Source of the DNA: an uncultured Pelagibacteraceae bacterium
GTDB lineage: Bacteria > Pseudomonadota > Alphaproteobacteria > Pelagibacterales > Pelagibacteraceae
DNA length: 49,626 bases
Direction: 5' to 3'
Assembly (NCBI GenBank): GCA_902568875.1
Contig: CACFSG010000006.1
Location: forward strand, 1 to 49,626
This document shows positions 40,066-47,182 of this stretch, in pieces. Numbering within the stretch: position 1 is the stretch's first letter; every line of letters starts with the position of its first letter. The notes beneath the pieces are model-generated. The model saw only the letters and a program-made list of their open reading frames with translations. It did no database searches and was not told the DNA's origin. A program made the translations under genes and the position numbers.

Positions 40066-41069
40066 AAATAAAAGTTGGTATAAATGGAATGGGCAGAATA
40101 GGAAGAATGATTGTTCGAGCCATTATTGAAAACAATAATAAAAACATAGAAATAAAACATATAAATAATAGAACAAACTCTGAAACTTGTTCTACACTTC
40201 TAAAACATGACTCTATTCATGGAAAATTTAATGCAAAACTAGGTTTTGACAAAAATCATATTATTATTAACAAAAATAAAATTTCTTTTAGTCAACAAAC
40301 AGATTTAAATAAAATTAATTGGAAAAAGTTTAATGTTGACTATGTCTTTGAATGCACTGGCAAATTTAACTCTAAGGATAAATTATTACCTCATTTAAAT
40401 AATGGAGCAAAAAAAGTTATTGTTTCAGCTCCATGCAAAAATGCTGATAAGACAATTGTATTTGGGGTTAATGAAACTAAAATAAAAAAAGAAGATAAGA
40501 TTATTTCTGCTGCATCATGTACTACTAACTGTCTAGCACCTGTGGTCCACGTTTTAAATGAAAGTTTCAAAATTGAAAAAGGTTTTATGACCACAATACA
40601 TTCCTTTACAAGTGACCAAAGAATCCTAGACAACTCACACAAAGATCCAAGAAGAGCTAGGTCTGCAAGCCAATCTATAGTACCAACTTCAACAGGTGCA
40701 TCAAAAACAATAGGTGAAATAATACCTTCTCTGAAAGGTAAACTAGAAGGTGTAGCAATGAGAGTACCAACACCAAATGTTTCTCTAGTTGAATTAGTTT
40801 TTTGTACAAAAAAAGATTTAAGCATCAATAAAATTAATTCAGCATTTCAAAGTTTTAGCAAAAAACAAAAAAGTAAAGTTCTAGAAATAAATAAAGAAAA
40901 ACTTGTATCTATTGATTTTAACCATAATCCTGCTTCATCAATTATTGATACAACTTTAACAAATGTTGTAGGAAAAAATATGGGTAAAATTTCTGCTTGG
41001 TATGATAATGAATGGGGTTTTTCAAATAGAATGTGTGATATAGTAGAATATCTCCATAAGATTTCTTAA
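40062..41069 (+). CDS. gap: Glyceraldehyde-3-phosphate dehydrogenase
   Basis: 335 residues. GINGMGRIGR opens the Rossmann fold, and the active site SAASCTTNCLAP has the catalytic Cys153. The residue after the second beta strand, where NAD-specific enzymes have Asp (family text IEIVAINDL), is Asn36 here (IEIKHINNR), a change seen in NADP-tolerant GapB-type enzymes. It interconverts glyceraldehyde 3-phosphate and 1,3-bisphosphoglycerate. It overlaps tkt by 4 bases and pgk by 1. Confidence 0.97.
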   Translation: MKIKVGINGMGRIGRMIVRAIIENNNKNIEIKHINNRTNSETCSTLLKHDSIHGKFNAKLGFDKNHIIINKNKISFSQQTDLNKINWKKFNVDYVFECTGKFNSKDKLLPHLNNGAKKVIVSAPCKNADKTIVFGVNETKIKKEDKIISAASCTTNCLAPVVHVLNESFKIEKGFMTTIHSFTSDQRILDNSHKDPRRARSASQSIVPTSTGASKTIGEIIPSLKGKLEGVAMRVPTPNVSLVELVFCTKKDLSINKINSAFQSFSKKQKSKVLEINKEKLVSIDFNHNPASSIIDTTLTNVVGKNMGKISAWYDNEWGFSNRMCDIVEYLHKIS

Positions 41070-42247
41070 TGAAAAATATAAAAAATCAGGAAAATCTTAC
41101 CCAAAAGAGAATTTTGTTAAGACTAGATCTAAATGTTCCATTAAAAAATGGAATAATTACTGATGAAACAAGAATAGATAAAATATTACCCATAATCCAA
41201 TTTTTGCTAAAAAAAAAATCTAAAATTATAGTTATTTCACACATAGGAAGACCTAAAGGAAAAGTAAATAAAGAGCTATCTCTTAAACCTGTTTGTGAAA
41301 ATTTAGAAAAAAAAATTAATAAAAAAATCAAATTAATAAATTCAAATATTTTTGAATTAAAAAAAAAAGATTTATTTAAAAACCCTGAAGACCAAATAAT
41401 TTTTTTAGAAAATATTAGATTTTATAATGAAGAAGAAAAAAATGACCTAAATTTTTCTAAACATTTGGCTAATCTTGCGGACTTATTTGTAAATGATGCA
41501 TTTTCATGTTCTCATAGAGCTCACGCTTCTATTAGTAGAATAACAGAGTTTTTACCATCATTTGCTGGACTACAATTAGAAACCGAAATAAGTGCATTAA
41601 AAAAAGTTACTACAGAAATTAAAAAACCAATTACTTGTATTATTGGAGGTTCAAAAATTTCAACAAAAATTGGTATAATTAAAAACTTAATACCTAAGTT
41701 CGATAACATTATTATTGTCGGTGGAATGGCCAATAATATTTTGAACTACAAAGGCAATGCTATAGGAAAATCAATTAAAGAAGACAATTGTGAAATGATT
41801 ATAGATGATATTTTTAAAACTTCAAAAAAACACTCATGCTCCATTATTTATCCAGAAGATGTTATGACTGGAAAAACCATGAAAGATAAATCACATACTA
41901 AAGAACTTAATGAAATTGCAAATGATGATTTAATTTTAGACATCGGACCAAAAACTATTAAAAAAATCAGTGATATAATTAAAGCTAGTAAAACAGTTTT
42001 ATGGAACGGTCCAGCAGGTTATTTTGAAAATCCAAATTTTGCTATCGGTAGTCATGAAATTGCAAAAAAAATTATTAAAAAAAATAAAAACAACTTAATT
42101 TACTCGGTTGCAGGAGGTGGAGATACAATTACTTTTTTGAATCAAATCAATGCACTAAATGATTTCAATTTTGTTTCAACTGCTGGTGGGGCATTTTTAG
42201 AATATCTTGAAGGAAAAGAGCTTCCTGGTATAAAGGCTTTAAACTAA
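41069..42247 (+). CDS. pgk: Phosphoglycerate kinase
   Basis: 392 residues. RLDLNVPLKNG, ISHIGRPKGK, FLENIRFYNEE and the nucleotide-binding VLWNGPAGYFE and SVAGGGDTITFL motifs are intact, and length is normal for a monomeric PGK. It transfers phosphate between 1,3-bisphosphoglycerate and ADP. Its start shares one base with the gap stop, and fba starts 1 base after its stop, so expression of the four carbon-metabolism genes is tightly coupled. Confidence 0.97.
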   Translation: MKNIKNQENLTQKRILLRLDLNVPLKNGIITDETRIDKILPIIQFLLKKKSKIIVISHIGRPKGKVNKELSLKPVCENLEKKINKKIKLINSNIFELKKKDLFKNPEDQIIFLENIRFYNEEEKNDLNFSKHLANLADLFVNDAFSCSHRAHASISRITEFLPSFAGLQLETEISALKKVTTEIKKPITCIIGGSKISTKIGIIKNLIPKFDNIIIVGGMANNILNYKGNAIGKSIKEDNCEMIIDDIFKTSKKHSCSIIYPEDVMTGKTMKDKSHTKELNEIANDDLILDIGPKTIKKISDIIKASKTVLWNGPAGYFENPNFAIGSHEIAKKIIKKNKNNLIYSVAGGGDTITFLNQINALNDFNFVSTAGGAFLEYLEGKELPGIKALN

Positions 42248-42248
42248 T

Positions 42249-43259
42249 ATGTCTGAATTAAACAATATAGCTCTAAAAATTCTTGAAAATGGAAAAGGAA
42301 TTTTAGCAGCTGATGAAAGTACAGGAACAATGACCAAAAGGTTAGAAGCTGTAAATGTTCCATCATCTCCAGAAAATAGATTGCTTTTTAGAGAAACACT
42401 TTTTAGTTCAACAAACATGTCTAATTGTATTGGAGGTGTAATTTTATATGATGAAACGATAAAACAAACATCTACAAAAAAAAATAAAATCCCAGAGCTA
42501 ATTTCAAGTATGGGATCTCACTCAGGTATAAAGGTAGATACTGGTGCTAAAGTTTTAGCGGGATCTCCAGATGAAAAAATTACCGAAGGTTTAGATGGAT
42601 TAAGAGAAAGATTAAAAGAATATTATAAACTTGGTGCTAAATTTACAAAATGGAGAGGTGTTTATATCATATCTAAAGATTACCCAAGTAAACTATCAAT
42701 TCAATCAAATGCACACGCTTTAGCAAGATATTCTGCACTAGTTCAAGAATGTAACATGGTTCCAATAGTAGAGCCTGAAGTTTTAATGGATGGAGATCAT
42801 TCTGCAAAAGATTGTTATGAAAAAACATCAAAAGTAATTAAAAAATGTTTTGAAGAACTTATTTTACATAAAGTCGATTTAACTGGAATAATACTAAAAC
42901 CAAATATGATTTTAGCTGGAAATAAATCTAAAGAAAAAATTTCTAATGAAGAGATTGCTAAATTAACACTTGAATGTCTAAAAAATTCAGTACCTTCAGA
43001 AGTTCCAGGAATAGCTTTTTTATCTGGAGGACAATCTGAGATAGAAGCTACAGAAAATCTTAATTTAATTAATAAATTAAATAAAACTAATTTTATAATG
43101 AGCTATTCATATGGAAGAGCTCTACAACAAAGTGCTCTTAAATTTTGGTCAAAAAACATTAAAAATATTAAAGGTACTCAAGAAATATTCAACCACAGAG
43201 CAAAAATGAATACATTAGCTGCTCAAGGGAAATGGTCTAAAGAACTTGAGAATAAATAA
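42249..43259 (+). CDS. Class I fructose-bisphosphate aldolase
   Basis: 336 residues. GILAADESTGTMTKRL, FTKWRGVY, IVEPEVLMDGDHS and the Schiff-base motif GIILKPNMIL (Lys217) define a eukaryote-like class I aldolase, which uses lysine and no metal. It cleaves or forms fructose 1,6-bisphosphate. Being metal-independent, it would suit a cell in low-metal seawater; that is inference. It is the last of tkt-gap-pgk-fba, and the following thiE overlaps it by 14 bases. Confidence 0.95.
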   Translation: MSELNNIALKILENGKGILAADESTGTMTKRLEAVNVPSSPENRLLFRETLFSSTNMSNCIGGVILYDETIKQTSTKKNKIPELISSMGSHSGIKVDTGAKVLAGSPDEKITEGLDGLRERLKEYYKLGAKFTKWRGVYIISKDYPSKLSIQSNAHALARYSALVQECNMVPIVEPEVLMDGDHSAKDCYEKTSKVIKKCFEELILHKVDLTGIILKPNMILAGNKSKEKISNEEIAKLTLECLKNSVPSEVPGIAFLSGGQSEIEATENLNLINKLNKTNFIMSYSYGRALQQSALKFWSKNIKNIKGTQEIFNHRAKMNTLAAQGKWSKELENK

Positions 43260-43860
43260 AAAAAAATTCATTTACCTCATATCTCCAAATAAAATTTCTA
43301 AAAACTTTTATAATGATTTAGAAAATATTTTAAAATTAAAAAAAGTTAGTTTTTTTCAATTAAGACTTAAAAAAAATTCTTTTAAAAAAAAATTATTATT
43401 AGGAAAAAAAATTTTTAGAATTTGTAAAAAATATAAAGTAAAATTTTTAATTAATGATGATGTAATACTTTCTCAAAAATTGAATGCTGATGGTTGTCAT
43501 TTAGGTCAAAAAGACATGCAATTAATCAAAGCAAGAAAATTGATGGGTAAAAAAATAATTGGAATTACATGCCATAATTCACTTAAATTAGCCAAGTCAG
43601 CTATTAAAGATGATGCTGATTATATTGCTTTTGGTGCCTTTAATCTTTCAAGCACCAAGAAAGTTAAATACAAAGCATCAGTTAGTTTAATTAAAAAAGT
43701 CAAAAAAATAACAAATATGCCAATAGTTGCTATTGGAGGAATTAATTTTAAGAATTATAAAAAACTATTGTTGAATAAAGCTAACTTTTTAGCTATTTCA
43801 GGCTACATTTGGAATAATAAAAAACTAAAACCAGTAGAAGCAATTAAAAAATTAATATGA
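43246..43860 (+). CDS. thiE: Thiamine-phosphate synthase ThiE
   Basis: 204 residues from a TTG start at 43246 inside the end of the aldolase gene. The ThiE/TenI barrel motifs are FFQLRLKKN, FLINDDVILSQKLNADGCHLGQKDM, GITCHN and IVAIGGI. The pyrophosphate loop, usually PTxTK, reads LSSTKKVKYKA, so the Pro is missing. Thiazole phosphate plus HMP pyrophosphate would give thiamine phosphate; with ThiD at 23.6-24.4 kb this fits thiamine salvage from HMP. A TenI-like relative without synthase activity is possible. Confidence 0.83.
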   Translation: MRINKKKFIYLISPNKISKNFYNDLENILKLKKVSFFQLRLKKNSFKKKLLLGKKIFRICKKYKVKFLINDDVILSQKLNADGCHLGQKDMQLIKARKLMGKKIIGITCHNSLKLAKSAIKDDADYIAFGAFNLSSTKKVKYKASVSLIKKVKKITNMPIVAIGGINFKNYKKLLLNKANFLAISGYIWNNKKLKPVEAIKKLI

Positions 43861-44417
43861 AAATTAATGCAAGTGAAATTAGAGTGGGAATGTTGTTAGA
43901 ATATAAAGATGACTTATGGCAAGTACTAAAAACTCAACACGTAAAACCAGGCAAAGGTGGTGCATTTGCTCAAGTTGAAATGAAAAGTGTTAATAAAAAT
44001 ACTAAATTAAATGAAAGATTTAGATCAAGTGAATCTGTTGAAAAAGCCTCTTTAGAAGAAACGAATTTTAATTATTTATATGAAGATGATAACAAATATT
44101 TTTTTATAAATCCTAAAACATTTGAACAAATAGAAATTAAAAAAAATTTAATTGGTGAAAAAGGTAAATTATTAACTGAAAACCTCGAAGTATCTGTGAG
44201 TTTTTACAATGAAAATCCTATAGAAATAGACTTGCCTAACCAAGTAACCTGTAAAATTAAAACAACCGATGTAGCTTTAAAAGGACAAACTGTATCTTCT
44301 TCCTATAAACCTGCAACTTTAGAAAATGGATTAAATATTCAAGTTCCTCCTTTTATTGAAGCTGGGGACAACATTATTCTTGATACTAGAAATCTAGAAT
44401 ACATAAAGAAAATTTAA
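43857..44417 (+). CDS. efp: Elongation factor P
   Basis: 186 residues. The three-domain EF-P is full length, starting MKINASEIRVGMLLEYKDDLW, with the modifiable Lys33 in KPGKGGAF and the signature LNIQVPPFIEAGDNIILDT near the C-terminus. EF-P relieves ribosome stalling at consecutive prolines. Which enzyme modifies Lys33 cannot be told from this window. It overlaps thiE by 4 bases and is followed 4 bases later by suhB. Confidence 0.97.
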   Translation: MKINASEIRVGMLLEYKDDLWQVLKTQHVKPGKGGAFAQVEMKSVNKNTKLNERFRSSESVEKASLEETNFNYLYEDDNKYFFINPKTFEQIEIKKNLIGEKGKLLTENLEVSVSFYNENPIEIDLPNQVTCKIKTTDVALKGQTVSSSYKPATLENGLNIQVPPFIEAGDNIILDTRNLEYIKKI

Positions 44418-44421
44418 TTTT

Positions 44422-45159
44422 ATGAATTCTATCTCAGCCAATCTTAACATAATGATTAAAGCTAGTGAAAAAGCCTCCAAAATATTAATAAGAGATTTTG
44501 GAGAATTAGAAAAACTTCAAGTATCTAAAAAAGGTCCTAAAGACTTTGTTACAAATGCAGATATAAAAACTGAAAAAATAATTATTGAAGAATTAAAAAA
44601 AGCTAGACCAAACTATTCAATAATAAGTGAAGAAAATGGAATGGAAAAAAATAAAGATAAATCCAATACTTGGATTATAGATCCAATTGATGGAACAATT
44701 AATTTTTTACACGGCATACCTCATTTTGCAATATCTATAGCCCTTCAATTTAATAATGAAATTATTTCTGGATTAATTTTTGATCCGATCAAGAATGAAT
44801 TATTTTATGCCGAAAAAAACAATGGAGCTTTTTTCAACAATAAACGAATAAGGGTTTCCAAAAAAAACAATATTAATGAATGCTTATTTGCTACTGGAAA
44901 AATAAACAAAGAACCAGATCTTATCTATAGAAGATCAGGTTGTGCGTCCCTAGATATGGCTTATGTTGCGTCTGGAAGATATGATGGATATTTTCAAAAT
45001 AATTTAAATTTATGGGATATTGCTGCTGGAATTATTATTATAAAAGAAGCAGGTGGAATAATTAACGATATCGATCTAAGTAATACAAGAAATATAAAAG
45101 TTTTGGCATCAAGTACCGAAATAAATACAAAATTTATTGAAAAAATAGACAACTTTTAA
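44422..45159 (+). CDS. suhB: Inositol monophosphatase family protein (SuhB)
   Basis: 245 residues. The metal-site motifs are intact: [37 protein letters not shown] and the C-terminal [16 protein letters not shown]. Family members hydrolyse inositol-1-phosphate and similar sugar or nucleotide phosphates; SuhB in E. coli also binds the NusA-rRNA antitermination complex. An efp-suhB arrangement is common in alphaproteobacteria. The exact substrate is not readable. Confidence 0.93.
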   Translation: MNSISANLNIMIKASEKASKILIRDFGELEKLQVSKKGPKDFVTNADIKTEKIIIEELKKARPNYSIISEENGMEKNKDKSNTWIIDPIDGTINFLHGIPHFAISIALQFNNEIISGLIFDPIKNELFYAEKNNGAFFNNKRIRVSKKNNINECLFATGKINKEPDLIYRRSGCASLDMAYVASGRYDGYFQNNLNLWDIAAGIIIIKEAGGIINDIDLSNTRNIKVLASSTEINTKFIEKIDNF

Positions 45160-45194
45160 TTGTTTTAAAAATTTCTTTTGCTATAAGTCTCAAA

Positions 45195-45425
45195 ATGAAA
45201 AAGAAAATACATCCTAACTACCACACTATAAAAGTAGAAATGACTGATGGATCTCAATTTGAAACAAAATCAACATGGGGTGCTGAGGGTGATCTTTTAA
45301 AGTTAGAGATTGATCCAAAATCTCATTCGGCTTGGACCGGAGGAAAACAAAAATTATTGGACAAAGGTAGAATAAGTAAGTTTAATAAAAAATTCCAAAA
45401 CTTTAGATCAGAAAATAAAAATTAA
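45195..45425 (+). CDS. rpmE: 50S ribosomal protein L31
   Basis: 76 residues. [20 protein letters not shown] and the C-terminal [10 protein letters not shown] are standard for L31. There is no cysteine, so this is the zinc-free form. It binds across the subunits at the top of the ribosome. Its stop codon abuts the trcR start directly, so the two are co-transcribed. Confidence 0.95.
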   Translation: MKKKIHPNYHTIKVEMTDGSQFETKSTWGAEGDLLKLEIDPKSHSAWTGGKQKLLDKGRISKFNKKFQNFRSENKN

Positions 45426-45995
45426 ATGTCAAACGCTCCTTTAATGCCAATGGCTACTGCTGTATGGCTAGTTGAAAATACTACATTAACATTTAAACAA
45501 ATTGCTGATTTTTGTAAATTACATGAAGTAGAAGTCCAAGGTATAGCAGATGGTGAGGTAGCTAAAGGTATTAAGGCTTATAACCCAATAATTTCTGGAC
45601 AGTTGTCAAGAGAAGAAATTGAATTGTCTTCAAAAGATGGAGCTAGACCCTTAGAAATAAAAAATACAGATATCGAAATATCAAACTCAGAAAAAAAAAT
45701 TAAAAAATATGTTCCATTGTCAAAAAGACAAGATAAACCAGACTCGGCTTTATGGTTAATAAAACATCACAATATTCTTAAAGACTCTCAAATTGCAAAA
45801 TTGGTAGGAATTACAAAGAATTCTGTGACTTCAATAAAAAATAAAAGTCATTGGAATTATAATAATTTAAACCCTAAAGATCCCGTTGCCTTAAATCTAT
45901 TTACACAAAAAGATTTAATTAATGCTTTAGAAAAAGCAGAGAGAAGAATAAAAAGAGAAAGAAAAGAGAAAGAAAAGCTTAAACAATCACTATAA
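45426..45995 (+). CDS. trcR: TrcR/DUF1013-family transcriptional regulator
   Basis: 189 residues. The start MSNAPLMPMATAVWLVENTTLTFKQIADFCKLHEVEVQGIADGEVAKGIK and the second helix-turn-helix-like block SALWLIKHHNILKDSQIAKLVGITKNSV are the DUF1013 pattern, found almost only in Alphaproteobacteria. In Caulobacter the homologue TrcR acts in cell-cycle transcription. The C-terminal tail (ALEKAERRIKRERKEKEKLKQ) is a charged helix. This gene is good evidence for the taxonomic assignment. Confidence 0.93.
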   Translation: MSNAPLMPMATAVWLVENTTLTFKQIADFCKLHEVEVQGIADGEVAKGIKAYNPIISGQLSREEIELSSKDGARPLEIKNTDIEISNSEKKIKKYVPLSKRQDKPDSALWLIKHHNILKDSQIAKLVGITKNSVTSIKNKSHWNYNNLNPKDPVALNLFTQKDLINALEKAERRIKRERKEKEKLKQSL

Positions 45996-46059
45996 CTATT
46001 TAATTGTGAATAAAATTAATAGACATAAAAATATAAAAATGCTAATTACTCATTTTTTT

Positions 46060-46064
46060 GGAGG
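46060..46064 (+). promoter_or_regulatory. Strong ribosome-binding site deciding the rpsU start
   Basis: GGAGG followed by five bases (TAGTT) and then ATT. No ATG, GTG or TTG lies in frame at suitable spacing, so this site supports non-standard ATT initiation. Confidence 0.7.
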
Positions 46065-46069
46065 TAGTT

Positions 46070-46264
46070 ATTAAAATAGAAGTCAAGGACAATAATGTTG
46101 AGCAAGCTTTAAGGGTTTTAAAAAGAAAACTACAGAGAGATGGTTTTTTTAAAGTAATAAAGTTAAAAAATACTTATGAAAAACCTTCTGAAAAGAAAAA
46201 AAGAATTCTTCAAGAAAATATAAAAAGAGTAAAAAAGCTTAATAAATTAAAAAATAGAATTTAA
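46070..46264 (+). CDS. rpsU: 30S ribosomal protein S21, probable ATT start
   Basis: 64 residues from an ATT at 46070. KIEVKDNNVEQALRVLKRKLQRDGFFKVIKLKNTYEKPSEKKKR is alphaproteobacterial-type S21. The best ribosome-binding site in the area, GGAGG (46060-46064), is 5 bases before this ATT. Aligned to the family start (M-x-V-x-V-R-D-N-N-V), the ATT falls exactly on the initiator Met. The only standard alternative, TTG at 46058, overlaps the GGAGG itself and has no site of its own (it would give 68 residues). S21 binds near the anti-Shine-Dalgarno end of 16S rRNA. Confidence 0.88.
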   Translation: MKIEVKDNNVEQALRVLKRKLQRDGFFKVIKLKNTYEKPSEKKKRILQENIKRVKKLNKLKNRI

Positions 46265-46270
46265 GAATAC

Positions 46271-46347
<77 letters not shown>

Positions 46348-46421
46348 ATTACTTGAACACTTTTATAAATTAGATTGTATCCAAATCTCTTCATAAAATT
46401 GTTACTTAGAGTAAAATCAGA

Positions 46422-47165
46422 TCACCCTGAGGTCTCCTCTGCAACACCACAAGTAGTCATACCAACAGCAAATTTTGATATGGATTTTCTATTCAAATTA
46501 TAAGATTGTATAATTCTATGAAACCATGCTGGTATACTTCTATCAAATTTAACTTCTAAAATTGTATAGCCCGCTTTACACTCAAGCCATGATAAAGAAT
46601 TTTTATCATTAAAAATATTTTCTCCTCTTGTACTTAATAAATTCTTATCAAATGTTAACCTGAAATATAAACCAAACTTATTAACGTAAGGACGTCTAAT
46701 ATAATCAATTAAAATATAAGGTTTTATATCTTTTTTAAATGTATCGAAAATAAAATTTTTAATCATCTCATTTCCTGGGTAAATATTTAATAGCTTATGA
46801 TTAAGTTTCTTATCTAAAAAAAAATTTAAATATCTATAGTCTACTTTCATTCTTTTTTTATAAGTTCTCTCTAAATTTCTTCCTTTAATCTCAAAAAAAA
46901 TTGGGATATTAGGATCTAATGATTTACCATAAGTTCTTAATCTATATTTCCTTCTAGTTTTCATTCCATCAACTTTTTCAAAAAAATTTGATGAGAATAT
47001 ATTTTCATAATACAAAGAACGAACATAATATTGATTATTTAATTTTTTTTGAACAAAATTATCAAAAGACATGAAATTTCTTGCTTCCTCTTCTATTTGA
47101 TCAGAAATTTCTTTACTTAAAATATATTTGAATTCATACCTTTTAAATAATTGATTTTCTTTCAT
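46422..47165 (-). CDS. VTC-domain protein (polyphosphate polymerase-like)
   Basis: 247 residues. FKRYEFKYILSKE at the N-terminus, YYVRSLYYEN, KTRRKYRLRTYG, PIFFEIKGR and YTILEVKFDRSIP are the basic and acidic strands of the VTC tunnel domain, in the expected order. In yeast, Vtc4 uses this fold to polymerise ATP gamma-phosphate into polyphosphate; bacterial members usually occur beside CotH-like and DUF4956 genes and are not well characterised. There is no membrane segment. It is 17 bases downstream of the CotH-like gene. The activity is inferred from the fold only. Confidence 0.82.
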   Translation of the reverse strand: MKENQLFKRYEFKYILSKEISDQIEEEARNFMSFDNFVQKKLNNQYYVRSLYYENIFSSNFFEKVDGMKTRRKYRLRTYGKSLDPNIPIFFEIKGRNLERTYKKRMKVDYRYLNFFLDKKLNHKLLNIYPGNEMIKNFIFDTFKKDIKPYILIDYIRRPYVNKFGLYFRLTFDKNLLSTRGENIFNDKNSLSWLECKAGYTILEVKFDRSIPAWFHRIIQSYNLNRKSISKFAVGMTTCGVAEETSG

Positions 47166-47182
47166 GTTTAAATTTTTTAATT

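Noticed and set aside
40391-40828. Minus-strand open frame of 145 codons inside gap
   Set aside because: It is a shadow of the conserved gap gene on the other strand, with no ribosome site.
46058-46069. TTG start for rpsU
   Set aside because: The TTG overlaps the GGAGG ribosome site and has no site of its own; kept only as the alternative to ATT.
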